A stretch of 64,000 nucleotides of DNA from Nymphalis io (GCF_905147045.1 NC_065907.1:2108001-2172000), one strand, 5' to 3'; positions 1 to 12,802 are shown, counted from the first letter of the stretch. Program-made: numbers and translations. The notes: generated from the sequence alone by a model not told the origin.

Positions 1-318
1 CCTAGTTATCATATTATTCCCACGAGTAGCTAGGGACATAAAAGTCAATCACAGCAGAGCCCTGCATTCACTGTGATAAGGGTAAATTAAATTAGAGGTC
101 CCCTTGTCTCTAAAGTTCGAATACTAACGACTAAGCACCCCCTTAGCCATGGAGCCCTCGGCGTACGCTGTTCCACCTTGGCTTGGGTTGTATCTCTCTT
201 GGTCTGTCTTCTCATCTTAGGCCAATCCAACATGAGTAGCTCTATTAGCATAGCCCTAAGAATCATTGAAGCGCACAAGCCCCACCACGTCGGCAACGTA
301 AAGATACGTCGGTGGGGT

Positions 319-345
319 TATTATTATTATTATTATTATTATTAT
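319..345. repeat. (TTA)n microsatellite
   Basis: Nine TTA units after GGTGGGG. The preceding 200 bp is GC-richer and may be a LINE 3' end with a TTA tail, but I cannot assign it. Confidence 0.8.
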
Positions 346-410
346 TTGTGTATCGCAAAAATAGAAAGTACCTAGTCCAGGCTCAAAGAGTGTGTAGCTT
401 CTACATCTAG

Positions 411-760
411 ATTTCGGCTACGGCGGCCAATCTGAAGAGAGATTAGCCAACTGCGCAGGAGATATTATAGTGTACAAGTGTGTGCGCAATCGCAGGTGCA
501 CTCTCTCTTCCCTCATTCTCATAATTCGATGGAACGGCAATCCGACACGACCGTAAAGAGTCCAGGCGCAGGAATAACGGCTTTACGTGCTTTCCGATGC
601 ACTAAATGGAATTGTACACACTTCCAACTCCTAGACTCCGAGATGCTACTGAGAATTTTTTGATAGAAAAACCCAATAGCTTTTTACTGGCCCAACCTGG
701 GAATTGAACCCAGGACCTCCGGGTCTGCTGCCTTACATGAAGCCACTAGACCAACGAGGA
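411..760 (-). repeat. SINE-B (tRNA-derived), near full length
   Basis: On the minus strand it starts with a tRNA-like head TCGTTGGTCTAGTGGCTTCA with B box GGGTTCAATTCCC, then a SINE-specific body (CAGTAGCATCTCGGAGT) and the 3' part CTAATCTCTCTTCAGATTGG. The tRNA part would not fold into a functional tRNA because its ends do not pair well. Confidence 0.82.
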
Positions 761-873
761 TTCTAGGTGGTAGAAATTACCATAGGGACGAAATTTGCAA
801 ACGTTTTCAAGCTATTGTGTAAAACCAACGGAGCACGTAGATACGTATGTAAATGTTATATCGATTGTATGAT

Positions 874-1160
874 GGTAACAGTCTGTAAATGTCCCACTAC
901 TAGGCTAAGGCCTCCTCTCCCTTTTACAGAAGAAGGTTGGTACCACGCTTCTTCAATGCGGGTTGGAGGAATACACATGTGGCAGAATTTCAGTGAAATT
1001 AGACATATGCAGGTTTACTCACGATATTTTCCTTCACAGTAAAGCATGAGATAAATTATAATCACAAATTAAGCACATGAAAATTCAGTGGTGCTTGACC
1101 AGGTTTGAACCCACGATCATTGGTTAAGATTCATGTATTCATACCACTGGGCCATCTCGG
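874..1160 (-). repeat. SINE-A (tRNA-derived, Metulj-like), near full length
   Basis: On the minus strand: a tRNA-like head GAGATGGCCCAGTGG, a B-box region GTGGGTTCAAACC, the conserved body (GAAGGAAAAxATCGTGAG, ATTCTGCCACATGTG) and the 3' end AGTGGGACATTxACAG. The family name Metulj is from memory of butterfly SINEs. Confidence 0.85.
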
Positions 1161-1314
1161 CAGTTGTATGATGAGCAACAGAATTTACAAACTAAAATCG
1201 ATCAGAGAGAATGATTGACTTGACCAGTTATTTTTTTTTAATTAATGTCAACTATCAAATAACCACAGACGCTATTTCCGCGTCTTTCTTCTATCTTTCC
1301 ATTGTTTTGATTGA

Positions 1315-1474
1315 TTTGGCGTGGTTGGTAGATACTTGCCTTTCACGCCAAAGGTTGTAGTATATGTAGTATATCAGTTGTCTGGTTTCCATAGCACAAG
1401 CTTTGTACAAGCTTAATTTGGGATCAGATGGGCGTGTGTGAAAAATGTCCCAGGATATTATTATTATTATTATT
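1315..1474 (+). repeat. SINE-C with B box deleted
   Basis: A box TTGGCGTGGTTGGTAGATAC is followed by the 3' body directly after CCAAAGGTTG, skipping about 95 bp present at 43221-43461. The tail is (ATT)n. Confidence 0.82.
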
Positions 1475-1499
1475 TTAATAATTAAATGTACCGGCACGT

Positions 1500-3260
1500 T
1501 TTATTACCAGACTTCTACACAATCGAAATTTCAAGAGACAATATTGTAAAAGCGACATTAATTTTATTATTACTGTAGCATCTAATTTAACTTAATTTAC
1601 TAAAGCATTGAAATTTCGACATTATTAAACGGAAATTAGTTTAAATAGTTCATAAGCTTACAATGGACTGAAAAGTCCACAAAATCGAGTTTCGTGTAAG
1701 TCCTTTTAACCGTAGCAAGGTAACTTCTTCTAGTAGATTATCCAGGCAAATTATGTAGCGTCAACAACGAAACAAGATTAACCTTCGTTCACACACACGA
1801 TACTCAATAACCAAAGCATTATAAAATTACATTCAATGAACCTTTAGAACAATTATATCCCTTACTTTATGAATTTAAATTGTGCTATTTATATTGAAAA
1901 TTTGCTAAATGCACAAATTTTAATTAGCTAATCGTGTTAGAATTTTTTTTAATACTTTTCATGCAACTGGTATCATTATACCTAAAACTATTTACATCAA
2001 GTTATATTATTTCGTTAAAATAAAAATTCCACCCCATACGATCCGACCCCTTAGGGGACACTTCTCGTGCACGATGGCCAGGGAACAAAAATATATTATC
2101 CGATACTACGTCTCTAAATACTTATATACAAAGTATTTAAGTATAATAACGTGTAAAAAGTATGAATAATTTCGCTTTTTTATAGTATGCTTTAATATAA
2201 ATTTATTATAAAAATGTAAATAGGGATTACACCCAATTGCATTTACTACGTATTCATTGGGCTTATAAAGTAATGTGTAATATCTATAGCCACACCAATT
2301 TTGTCTATATATTTTTAGAAACGTAATAATAGGCTGCTTTGCTGAAGGAGTATCTTAGTTGGGAGGTCGATCTCGTCCATCGTACTACAAAACTGACCTC
2401 ATAAAAAGTAGCGTATGGAGATGACGAAAGCGAAAATTATCCTGCGTGAAAAGGGTTAAGAATGTTTACGTACCAAATGAGTAGAGCGTTCATCACCATA
2501 TCATATTGATCTAATTTCAATTCTATAATAACATACATACGGTTAATAACATACGGTTTTAATAAATGAATGCGGGTTTATTCGAAACTAATTAAACATA
2601 ATCATTTGTTTCAGTGATTTTATATATATATTTTTATAGCTACTATCAAAATTGTCACTTGTAACAGTCGCAAAGTAATCTCACTTCGTATATATTTATA
2701 GACAGACAACAACTGTCGTTACTTTTTATTCGACACATGTGAAACATTGTTGTACTTTCAAAATTTATGTTATTTCAAGGCTTAAATTATCTTTAACAAA
2801 ATTGAATTTTTTATTTTTTAAATTCAAGTTTTGTGTTTATTTTTTTAAATATATTATCATTTTATTCATCTCTTGTGTTTTTATTTATAGTTTCGTCAAA
2901 TGAGTCATTATTCAACATTACATTTCAGCTTAACTATCTTTGGTAAATGTGTTTCAGTTTATTATTTTGTCTTAGTCGACTTAAAGGCATTGTAGACAAC
3001 GCCTTACAGCAATTTATAATTTACTTACCAACATTATTATTCAATTATGGAGATGTTTTTTATTTCGGTCGACTGTGCATATAATGTAATATTTCATAGT
3101 TTTGACGCAAAAAGATTATTATTTTTCGCCTTAAATATTGTATTACAGTTAAAAACAGTACGTGAGTTTAGTAGAAAATACACTCTTGTAAAATATTAAC
3201 AACAGCAGCTTTTAAATATTACGTTACTTGATGTGAATTGCATTAATAAATAGTAACTTG
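1500..3260. other. AT-rich intergenic, nothing recognised
   Basis: No open frame or repeat family recognised. Confidence 0.6.
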
Positions 3261-3270
3261 AATATAAAGA

Positions 3271-3345
3271 CGAGATGGCTTAGTGACTAGAACATGTTTT
3301 ACGAATTTTAACCAAAGATTCCTGGTTCAAATCAGCTGATTTTTC
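3271..3345 (+). repeat. SINE-A head fragment, diverged
   Basis: CGAGATGGCTTAGTGACTAG and CTGGTTCAAATC resemble the A and B boxes of SINE-A; the body is lost. Confidence 0.6.
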
Positions 3346-3892
3346 ATTCGCTTAATTTGTAAGAGGATATTCTGCGACATATGTAACAGTAAGGCTATTC
3401 TGCAAGAACAAAATCGAAACTCACCACAGACAGCAGTCGTGAAACGTCAGAAAGTATCCGACATTGACAATAATTATAACATTTCAGGAATACACCCATC
3501 GAAATAGTATATCACCATAAAACGGTTGTCAACATTCTACAAGTAATGAAGTAAGTTCTTGAAGAATAGCACTGTTGCACTGAAACTGACTGTCATTCAG
3601 ATATGAATCGGTAATTGCTTGTTTTAACCGGTAATGTATAATTTTGTAATTATTTATGTGGTCCCAAATTTATCGAGAGAATAAAAGGCATTGTTCACTT
3701 TATTATTCTTTACAAATCATACTATGGTTTCGTTCACAAAAAGACTATTAGGTCCGTATTGAATTTAAATACTTATAGAGTATTTCCTTACAATAACAGT
3801 CAAAGTTAAAATAGACTTGAATGTAGGTTTCCAATAAATAAATGAAATTAAGGTGGGATCGAACGAGGGCATAATTGAGTGCCAGAGTTCAA

Positions 3893-4150
3893 GTCAATAT
3901 ATACTTTATTTGAGTAGGCTTTTACGAGCATTTATAAATCGTCATTTTAAAGTTTTCAATTTTAAAATAATGCTCTTTCCGGTTCTGAATGTAGCACTGG
4001 CAAGAAATTAAGTAGTTATTCTTTTTAACAAACAGAAAATAACTTGTAATAATAATGTCATTCCATCTTATCCCCAAAGCACGCCAATAATGTGATTTGT
4101 GAATGAAATAATGTTTAACATCACAAGATTTAGTCTTGTACATCACCCCC
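3893..4150 (-). repeat. Family E repeat (LINE 3'-type)
   Basis: Plus-strand TATACTTTATTTGAGTAGGC, TTTTACGAGCATTTATAAAT, then CCGGTTCTGAATGTAGCACT and GGCAAGAAAT: same order as 62775-62925. Confidence 0.6.
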
Positions 4151-4242
4151 TATTAGTACTTTAATAAACACTATATAATATAAGTTCGATAACCTTGAAT
4201 GTGTAAGTATATATGATGGTTTACATGGTGAGTGAAGTCATC

Positions 4243-4380
4243 CTGATTTCGGTCACGGCCAGCAAGTCAACTTGGCAGAAGTTATTTATTAAAAACTCGA
4301 TTGTGTGTTCACAGCACATGTGTGTTCACTCTCATAACTCCATGGGTCGGCAGTCCAATAGGACTGGAAAAGGCCAGATA
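4243..4380 (-). repeat. SINE-B 3' fragment
   Basis: TTTCGGTCACGGCCAGCAAG and CATGGGTCGGCAGTCCAATA match diverged reversed SINE-B. A plus-oriented diverged head follows near 4448-4540. Confidence 0.6.
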
Positions 4381-5619
4381 TAAATATAGATAAATGACTG
4401 CCTATAATCGTGTCAGAAATAATCGCAGTTATTTGTAGTAACTTCTTATATAACTATTGTTGGTGTTGTGGCTGGATTATAAAGCTGCAGGTCCGCAGAT
4501 CTTAGGCTTAATACTGGGTTGAGCTATTAAAATTATTTTGTCAATAGATTTTCAGAAGTGTCATTCACTAACCTCAAAAAGCAGATCTCGGCCTGAATGA
4601 ATGAATGAATGAATGTTGGGTTGTCGTTACATTAGATTATAAGAGTGAGAAAGTAGAGTAGTAGTAGTAAAATAGAGTAGGCGCCTGTGCTTACACAAAC
4701 GCTTGTGTACTATATAATCTAATAACAATTTTAAAAAAATACATTGATAACAAAATATCTCATTATAAACAGTTAGCCAACGCCCCAAAAGATATTAAAA
4801 TAATGATAATAGCAAAAGCTTGTTTTCAACTACATATATAAAGAGGAGCTTATCGCGTAAACTAAGTGAGCGATTAAATATATGAAAATTGCACTAAAGC
4901 TCGACAAGACTAAGCTTAAATTTTACTAACCAAAATAGCTTGCTGCTGGACTGAATAGTTGATATCCTGAAAACTGTAACACTTTATAGAATAATTTCAG
5001 CGGTCCTTTTGTAAAGTTAAACGTGCCTGTTACGACCTTAGAACATGGAGTTCAAATCCCATAAAATTCATTTTTGCAACATATTATATATAATATTTGG
5101 AAATAATTTTAATATTACTACAGTTATAGAAATTGTATATAGTTTTATTTGTTTTTCTATACACAGAAATAGGTCTATCTTATACACGTTATTCAACGAG
5201 TGATTGGTAAAACATGCAGTGTCTTCTTCTTTCGAATATCAAATCAGTAATGATAGAATGAGATAAGTTACTGTTTAACTAAATAGTTGCAAGCAGTTTC
5301 TAAATAAGATACGTTATAGTCCATACGTTCAAGCTACTTCATATAGGAAGCGATAGTTGCTCAAATGCAGGTGCTATGCTTTATTTGATTGAGGCAATTT
5401 AATACAGAAATAATTTAGGTTTAAGATCCATGAGTGCACTGGGGATTTACATTATTCTCGCGGCAATAACACATAATCAAATTTACTGGTCAGACGTCGG
5501 ATTCAAACCTTATCAGGATATAATATTGTATAAGTTAGCAACTTTCTTTAGAAATCAAAATATCCAAAAGAAATCTCTTTGTCACATCCATCGAACTGAA
5601 TTAGCCCTTTCCCAATCTA

Positions 5620-5945
5620 CCGTTTTTTTATGGACTGTGACGGTCTTACTAAAGGAAACGGCAGTTTTTCGTTCCGTTTCTCTACGAAGCATGGCTCGCG
5701 TCAAGACAATTGACATAAATTTCGTTTGATCTCCTTAACGTACATTCGCACTGCGAAACTATGGAATGCTTTGTCTGAGTCCGTATTTCCTGATATGTAC
5801 AATGTTGGTGTCTTCAAATCCAGAGTAAACAGGTTTCTTATAGGCAAGCGAGCACGCAGATGTAGCAACATCTTAGACTATGTCGATGCTTAACATCAGG
5901 CAAGTCAACGGTCTAACGCTGGCATATTAATAGTAAAAAAAAAAA
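5620..5945 (+). pseudogene. CR1-type LINE, RT C-terminus and 3' end
   Basis: The frame 5744-5893 reads IRTAKLWNALSESVFPDMYN then FKSRVNRFL and GKRARR, ending in TAA: this is the C-terminal tail typical of CR1-like reverse transcriptases. Upstream coding is frameshifted. After the stop come GGCAAGTCAACGGTCTAACG and an A-run at 5936-5945. The same 3' segment occurs at 21885-21932. Confidence 0.8.
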
Positions 5946-5949
5946 CTAT

Positions 5950-7275
5950 GATCATAACATAAAATACAAGTTACATATCACTTCCATAGTACATTTCGTT
6001 CTATGGTTTTATTGTACAACTTACGAAATGCAATTTACGCAGGTGCTCACTAAAGTTAGAAGCAGTTTGACATCGTTCTTTGTAACATCCCAGGCTTGTT
6101 TTAGTTGAATTGAATGTAGAAAACTCACTTTTTTAATTTTTTCGTGCAACCATGTTTCATTTGAAGTCTCGTGTAGTATTTTCATAATTAATTTAATAAA
6201 GGAAGCTTAACGAAGCGTGTTAATGAAAGTAATGTTGGATTATTTAAAATAAATTTCCTTTTTTATTTATATTAATAATATAGCCTAGAATCCTCAATAA
6301 ATGAATGACTGACTAATAAGAAAGTCGCAGATTATATTCAGAACGCTAGAACTATTATACGCACTAACTAATTTGATTGTGTATATAATATGGATTCTGC
6401 AAGAACTTTTAACTTTATTATTCATATTCTTAGATGATTTATTCAAATGATCATTTTAAAAGTCATCAACTGCATATACAATACTTTGAGGTTTGCGTGT
6501 TCTAACCTCTTATTTGTGTGAAGGAAAACATTGGCAGGAAACCCACATGTGTTGGTTGAAAAATGTACCTTTGTATGAACTCGCATTCGAGCAAAGCTTC
6601 ACGTCAAAAAAAAAAAGATGCCGAACTCTTTTTAGGTTTTTACCTTAGCTTTTACTTTTACCGAACTGCTTAAACACAGGGGATAACTATGGGTATTTTG
6701 TTGTTTCAGCTTTTTACATTAATGTTATAACTTAGGCCATATTATTGTAGGTAACGATAAATATATTCGAAACCGTTCTAAGAAACAGAGGTAATTTTGT
6801 TAATAAAAAATAATTTTCGGCATACTTCAAAATCAAAATTAAAAAGTACTAAACAAAATGTATTTCATCAATAAAAAAAATTAAACGAATAAGTAAGTTT
6901 TAAAAATCCTTTTAATTAATGAATAAAATTAAAATACATAGGTATAAATACGTAGATAGGTTGAAATGTTGATAAAATTGATTCAGTGTAACCTATCTAT
7001 AATGTTAAAATACTATGCTCAGAATTTAGTATTCCTTAATAATAATAATCGTTCGTCAGCCGCCGTAGCACCTTTAAGAATTAATAACAATCTTCCACTG
7101 ATTAATGTAAGCTATGATATTCGAGCTATAGGCGATTATTTCTAAAATACAATCGTGTCACTTAATTATTTATATAAAACTCAGTAATATAGTAATAATA
7201 TACTAATAAATGACAAGAATTTTTGTAACGAACTAAAAAACCTGTGGAAATATACATAACATATAATAAATAGGC
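5950..7275. other. AT-rich intergenic, nothing recognised
   Basis: Only short, low-complexity frames. 6520-6600 has weak SINE-A-like words (GTGAAGGAAAACATTGGCAG). Confidence 0.55.
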
Positions 7276-7278
7276 AAA

Positions 7279-7599
7279 GCATGTTAAAATGATATTTGAA
7301 TATATAATAAAATAATATATAAAAAGCTGCACTTAGCAGTTTCACTCGTTTTAAGTTTAGAACCTCATGTTCTTATATAAAAATATAATAACATTTATTT
7401 CAAAAGAAAGTAAGTAGGTAAAGGCATAATAAAAGATATACCTTACAAAATACCAGAAAAATTGAGACTAATATTTAAATATAAAGATTGTAGGTACACG
7501 AGTTAATTTCTTGATTGGATAAAAGTAAAGCTAAAAGAGCGGTAACTCTTTAAAACTGGAATTACAAGTTCAATAATAAATATAATTAGTCCTATTGCA
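7279..7599 (+). repeat. Left arm of a 0.32-kb inverted duplication
   Basis: Its reverse complement is at 20121-20435. I matched shared blocks along the whole length, including CATTTATTTCAAAAGAAAG and GTAGGTACACGAGTTAATTT. Identity is roughly 90%. No coding potential is seen. Confidence 0.88.
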
Positions 7600-7852
7600 T
7601 ATTGTATATATGCAAATAAAATCACATTCTTATCCAAATGGGCAAAATTTTTCTTGATTAAGTAACAGAAAGTACAAGAAAGATTAAATTCTACCATTTT
7701 ATATATCCAACCCGCATTGGAGCAGAATGGTGAAAAAATTAAGAGAAAATGTCTCTGTATTGACTGGTGACAATCAAGACTAATTACTTTTTTGTTATAT
7801 ATATCCATAACTGATAATTACATATTTTAATCGTAATCTTGAATTATTAATA

Positions 7853-7917
7853 CCGTAACAGCCTGTGAATGTCCCACTGCTGGGCTAAAGGCCTCCTCTC
7901 CTCTTTTTGAGGAGAAA
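7853..7917 (-). repeat. SINE-A 3'-end fragment
   Basis: Plus-strand AACAGCCTGTGAATGTCCCA followed by the reversed GGAGAGGAGGCC block; only the last 65 bp remain. Confidence 0.85.
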
Positions 7918-8429
7918 ATTATTAATATGATTGCGTTTTTCCCAAGTCTGATTAACATATGTTTTATTTCTTTATCAAAGAAAATAAAAATAGCGTACCG
8001 TATCAAGCGGAAGGTGAGCATTTTCGTACATTATTTATATGGTAGAGAGAAATAGGGTGGTTATTACCTTGTCTTCGAACTTCTGGCTGAACAGCCAGGA
8101 GTTATGGTGTGGTTTGGCGTTAAACGTTCCCCTACACACATGCATATTCATAAGGTTAATGAAATTAACAAAATTTTTGAACTTTATTTAAAAAAAAAAA
8201 TTCTCCATCCCAGGCCGCCTTCACTCCCTTCGAAATGCAAGGCGCGTATAATATATAGTCTGTTGGTATATATTATTATAATGTATAAGTACTTTCAGAG
8301 TTCATGGTAATTCCACCTTTGGGTAGATGGCGCTATGTAATAACTGTAATATTTCTACATTGCGATAGCAGGATTCTCTATTTAATATAGTTCACATAAG
8401 TTTTTGTTATAGTATTGCAAACAGATAAT

Positions 8430-8748
8430 CAAGGTGGCCTAGTAGTTAGAACGAGTTAATCTTAACCGATGATCGTGGGTTCAGACCCGAGAATTCACCA
8501 CTGTATTTTCATGTGCTTAATTTGTTTTTATAATTCATCTCGGGCTTAACAGTGAGGAAAACATCGTGAGGAATTCTGTATATGCCTTTTAATTTAATAT
8601 TAATGTGTAATTTTATTGAAATTCTGCCACATTTGTATTCTATCAAACCGCATTGGAGGAGCCTGGTGCAATAAGCTCCAAACCTTCTCCTCAAAAGGGA
8701 GGGGAGGCCTTAGCCCAGCAGTGGGATATTAACAAGCTGTTAATGTGT
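8430..8748 (+). repeat. SINE-A, near full length
   Basis: Head AAGGTGGCCTAGTAGTTAGAA, B box GTGGGTTCAGACC, 3' end AGCCCAGCAGTGGGATATTAA. It contains a short AT-rich insertion near 8590-8615 compared with other copies. Confidence 0.88.
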
Positions 8749-9465
8749 GGAAAACAGTGGCATATAATTGTTTTACTATACAACAGTGTGATCAAAGTAT
8801 AAAACATCTTTAGAATCTAGTGTACTAGTTCTTCATATATTAAGAAGAAAAATAGATTTATTTAATTCTATTTAGGTATTTATTTTATTTAATTATACAT
8901 TATTTTAATAACCATCAAAATCAATGTCTAACAACTGACGGTCGTTCCGGAACGTCTACATATATTTTTAATATCCACATGACATCATGTAAAAATAAAT
9001 GTAAAGGTTTCATAATGTATTTAATTTCATCATATTATAAACATAAATATTTAGTAATACAAAGTATATGTATATCTTATACATCGGTGTAAGAAACTAT
9101 TTTAATTAAATTTCTAATAATAGCTTAGTTTGTATATATTTCAATTAAGCTAATCTAAGTGATCACATGTTTTGCATATACTCGTAGAACCGTGAAAAGG
9201 TAACTTTAACTTAAACCGACGTAAATTTATTGTTTAAATCGATAAAGTTACAAGGTTCACCTATCTTGGAGTTAAGCTTTCCTAACTTGTTAAAACTATT
9301 GATATTAATTCGGTAATAATTAATATGTTAGTTAATATTTTCTGATATATATTCATAATAGAAAACCTTATTTACTTAAACTATATTGTTTACTTTTACA
9401 CATATTTCTGGATCACAATAATTATAACAACGTTCAGGTTTTAAAGCAAGAAAGATGTTGTAATT

Positions 9466-9891
9466 GTTGGCCCTAGTAGAATTGGTAGCGTCACCAATTG
9501 AGGGTCGAGTATTATAGATTCAGCCGATAGAAGGTGGGCGCGCGTCCCTCACGTGCCCCCCTCAGTAAGAACGATGATCTCTGCTAGAACGCTCTTCGCC
9601 TTAGAAATGGTAATCGGCGAAACTTCACAAGCCAATGACCTCGTGTCCGCCGGCGGAGACGTTGTAAATGTGGGTATTGGTTTCGTCCCTGTTAAGCATT
9701 GGCGATTGTGATGAAAATAGTACAAAAATGCGCGTCTTATCTCTCATTCTTCCGCCTGGCTTACGTTTATAGACGTAGCAAGAAGGATATGTGCGATTAC
9801 GGGGTGTTGAGAAGTTAGCGGTGAGAATAAATCAGCGGCCAACCAATCAGCATTAACCGTCGCGTCTGGCTCATAGCTCCCGTCTGTAACA
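9466..9891. other. GC-rich block, possible solo LTR
   Basis: A sharply bounded 0.43-kb block with much higher G+C than its neighbours, no open frame and no SINE match. It could be read as TGTTGG...TGTAACA, the TG...CA ends of an LTR, but flanking 4-6 bp duplications are not clear. Confidence 0.35.
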
Positions 9892-10330
9892 AATTTAAAA
9901 GGGTTAAAAGAAAAATAAAGCCAAGAGATTAGGAAAGAGAAAAAAAATTAATAAAGTTTTTTATTCGTTAATCAATTATTCTTAAGCGATGGCCAATTGA
10001 CATTAGCACGTAAGCAGTATAAATCATTCCTTACCATGGTAATAGGCCTTCAAGTATGGAGTTATATTTGAATATTCTTTAGAACTGTAATACAAAATGT
10101 TGATGTTCGGCGGTTAAATATTACAAACAGTTGGAACGTACCTAGCTGTGATTGCACTTTGGCTTTCACTAGAAGATATTTTGCTATAACAAATCTGATG
10201 TGACAAGCTCGTTAAAATAACTCGCATAGCATAGCATAATTAAATCCAGGAATCGCACATAATATATTTAATATAATTGACTTTGTTATAACATACATAC
10301 TCGCACAGATATAATATGTACAGTTAAGTA

Positions 10331-10613
10331 TCAGCCTGTTAATGTCCCACTGCTGGGCTAAGGCTTCCTCTCTCTTTTGATGAGAAGATTTGGAGCTTAT
10401 TCTACCACGCTTCTCCAATTCCGATTGATAGAAAACACATGTGGCAGAATTTCAATGAAATTAGACACATGCAGGTTTCCTCACGATGTTTTCCTTCACC
10501 ATCAAGCACAAGATGAATTATAAACACAAATTAAGCACATGAAAATTCACTGGTGCCTACCCGGGTTTGAACCCACGATCATCGGTTAAAATTCAGGCGT
10601 TCTAACCACTAGG
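10331..10613 (-). repeat. SINE-A, near full length
   Basis: Reverse-oriented copy with 3' end at 10331 (CAGTGGGACATTAACAGGCT on the minus strand) and tRNA head near 10613. Confidence 0.88.
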
Positions 10614-10849
10614 CCTCTATTTAGGCCTCTTGTTGTAATATGACCGTGTTGTATTTATTATAAATAATAACGATTTTTTATTCTGAACGTAGATTTGATA
10701 TGATATGATATACGTAATATGTGATATATTAAAGAAAAACTCATACACTGTATATGCATACTCCATAGTATTATACATTTTCCATATTATATAAATTTTC
10801 TCCTGAAAAGAAAACGAGTCCTAGTATTAAAACATTTACAGTTTCTTAA

Positions 10850-10938
10850 AAGTGTACCGAGTTGGAATAGACATTGTTCAGCCATTGGAAAACGATTTTT
10901 ACTAAAAAGTCAGACTAACATACTATTGTGTCTGCATC
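10850..10938 (+). repeat. 89-bp direct repeat, left copy
   Basis: Matches 13454-13542 in the same orientation with one visible mismatch (A/C in GGAATxGACATTG). It begins with GTGTACCGAGTTGGAAT and ends TGTGTCTGCATC. The pair brackets the LINE and foldback element. Confidence 0.92.
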
Positions 10939-11058
10939 CAATTAAACTACATAAGTATGTTAATTAAATACAATTAATTATACTACCTAATTATATCTAT
11001 GACAATATCACTACTTCTACTCTCCGATTTATGAATTTGAAAAGATGCTCACAGCCGC

Positions 11059-12030
11059 TTTTTTTTTTTTTTTTTTATATCGCCGGGAGGGCAAATGACT
11101 CTACTCCACCTGATGGTAAGTGGTAGTAGAGTCCAAACGCGACGACGGCCAGTACAGACGGGAAAAACGTTCTGTACTAGCCGCCTTCGCCTTGCCGGCC
11201 CGCAAGATGCCTCTTCACGCCTCGTTTGAAGGAACCCGGGTTGTAAGAGGAGGGGAATACGTGAGCTGGTAAGGAATTCCATTTTTTGGAAGTGCGACAA
11301 AGAAAGGAGTTGCCAAATTTCTTTGTTCGCGATGGAATTGATGTCACAGTTAGGCGGTGACATCGAGAACCAGCTCGCGTGGACTTAAGAAGGAAGGGGG
11401 AAGCAGGAATTAGAGAGAATAATTCCTCAGAGCACTCGCCGTGATACAGTCGATAGAAAGCGCTCAGTGCTGCTATCTCACGACGCAATTGTAAAGGTTC
11501 AAGGGTGTTTGTGACCTTTACGTCGCCAATAATGCGTACGGCACGTCGCTGCAACCGGTCCAAGGCCTCAAGTAGGTACTTAGCGGAGCCATCCCAAAGG
11601 TGCGAGCAATATTCCACGCAAGACCGTACCTGTGTTTTGTACAGCAGGCACAGTTGTTGTGGCGTGAAAAAGCGCCGCACCTTGTTCAGAACTCCGAGTT
11701 TCCGTGAAGCTGTTTTTATAACAGCCTCGATGTAATCCCTTGGACTAAGGTCGCAGCGAACGTCAATCCCCAGCATGGCGATTTTGCTTTGCATCACCAG
11801 CGGAGTACCACAGAGGGAGGGAAGAGGGGAAAATGTTGACTTTTTCGCCGTGAGAGCGCATACCTGTGTTTTCTTGGCATTAAACTCAACAAGATTATCA
11901 GAGCCCCATTTGGCGATGAGATCTAACGTCCTATCGAGTTCAATGACAAGATTCTCCCGCCTCTCCTCAGTTTCCGCCCGCCCAGCCACTGCGCGTCCGT
12001 GGTATCCACCATGCACTGTACTATCATCTG
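11059..12030 (-). mobile_element. 5'-truncated copy of the same Jockey/CR1-like LINE
   Basis: Minus-strand homology to 23700-24580 starts exactly at the RT active site (ADDSTVHGG, the Tyr of YADD lost) and runs through the intact RT C-terminal extension to KKWNSLPAHVFP and HLAGR, then the 3' UTR and an A-tail (plus-strand T-run 11059-11076). 5' truncation is the usual result of abortive target-primed reverse transcription. The 3' UTR contains CCACTTACCATCAGGTGG. Its 5' end abuts the foldback element at 12031. Confidence 0.92.
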
Positions 12031-12034
12031 CCAT
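11177..12034 (-). pseudogene. LINE RT C-terminal half, open but truncated
   Basis: A 285-codon open frame lacking RT motifs A and B and the Tyr of the active site. It retains RLQRRAVRIIGD and the WNSLPAHVFP end typical of Jockey/CR1 RT tails. Being open suggests a young insertion, but no activity is possible. Confidence 0.88.
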
Positions 12035-12802
12035 AGGTTCAACCTGTGGTGTTTATTTATGTTTAGTAAATAAAGAAATAAATAAGTTCATAAATAAATA
12101 ATTACCAATTTCTACGATGAACAGGAAGGCACTTGTGTCAAACAGTCCATTCCTGATGTCGCAATATTTAGCAGATAAGTATTTGTGATATCATGGCTAT
12201 AAGTGGCATAAAGCTCCAAACCCGCTACAATATTCTAGATAGTTCCGTTTTTTAAATAGTTTAAAAATCCGAATGAAACTTTAAATCATTCAAGCGTTGA
12301 GTTTAACTGCGTATATAAAATTTTTATGACATGCAATCCCGCATACCTGCTTCATGACAGATAAAATCACAAATACATGCATGGCCCAGTTTTTTTTTCG
12401 ATAAATCACATGGGCGACTGTTTTACTGGTGCAAATATTTTTTCACTATCACAAAAACGAACAAAATCAATGTAACTGCATCTCCTAGCATAAAAAGTAT
12501 AAAAATAATTGTTTATATTGTGCAACAAAATGTAGCCGTAAAATTAATAGTATGTTTAATTTTAATTAATTTATTTGGAGGTTTGAGGTGATTTATCTTT
12601 GATGCTAACGGGTTTGGAGTTTTATGCCACTTATAGCCATGATATCACAAATACTTATCTGCTAAATATTGCGACATCAGGAATGGACTGTTTGACACAA
12701 GTGCCTTCCTGTTCATCGTAGAAATTGGTAATTATTTATTTATGAACTTAATTATTTCTTTATTTACTAAACATAAATAAACACCACAGGTTGAACCTAT
12801 GG
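12031..12802. mobile_element. Foldback / long-TIR non-autonomous element, 772 bp
   Basis: 12031-12227 and 12606-12802 are inverted copies, 197 bp each, with only a few mismatches (for example CCATAGGTTCAACCTGTGG at the left end against its exact reverse complement at the right end). The 378-bp centre is AT-rich and has no reading frame. The layout suits a MITE or foldback transposon. I see no convincing target-site duplication. Confidence 0.8.

Noticed and set aside
690..765. tRNA-like sequence with good A and B boxes on the minus strand
   Set aside because: It is the head of a SINE-B copy: the acceptor ends do not pair and the SINE body follows directly.
4594..4615. Tandem TGAA units as a possible array
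   Set aside because: Only about five perfect 4-bp units; an ordinary microsatellite, not a CRISPR-like array.
7503..7808. 101-codon minus-strand frame with hydrophobic stretches
   Set aside because: Half of it lies in the inverted duplication, whose other copy does not keep the frame; composition is that of AT-rich chance sequence.
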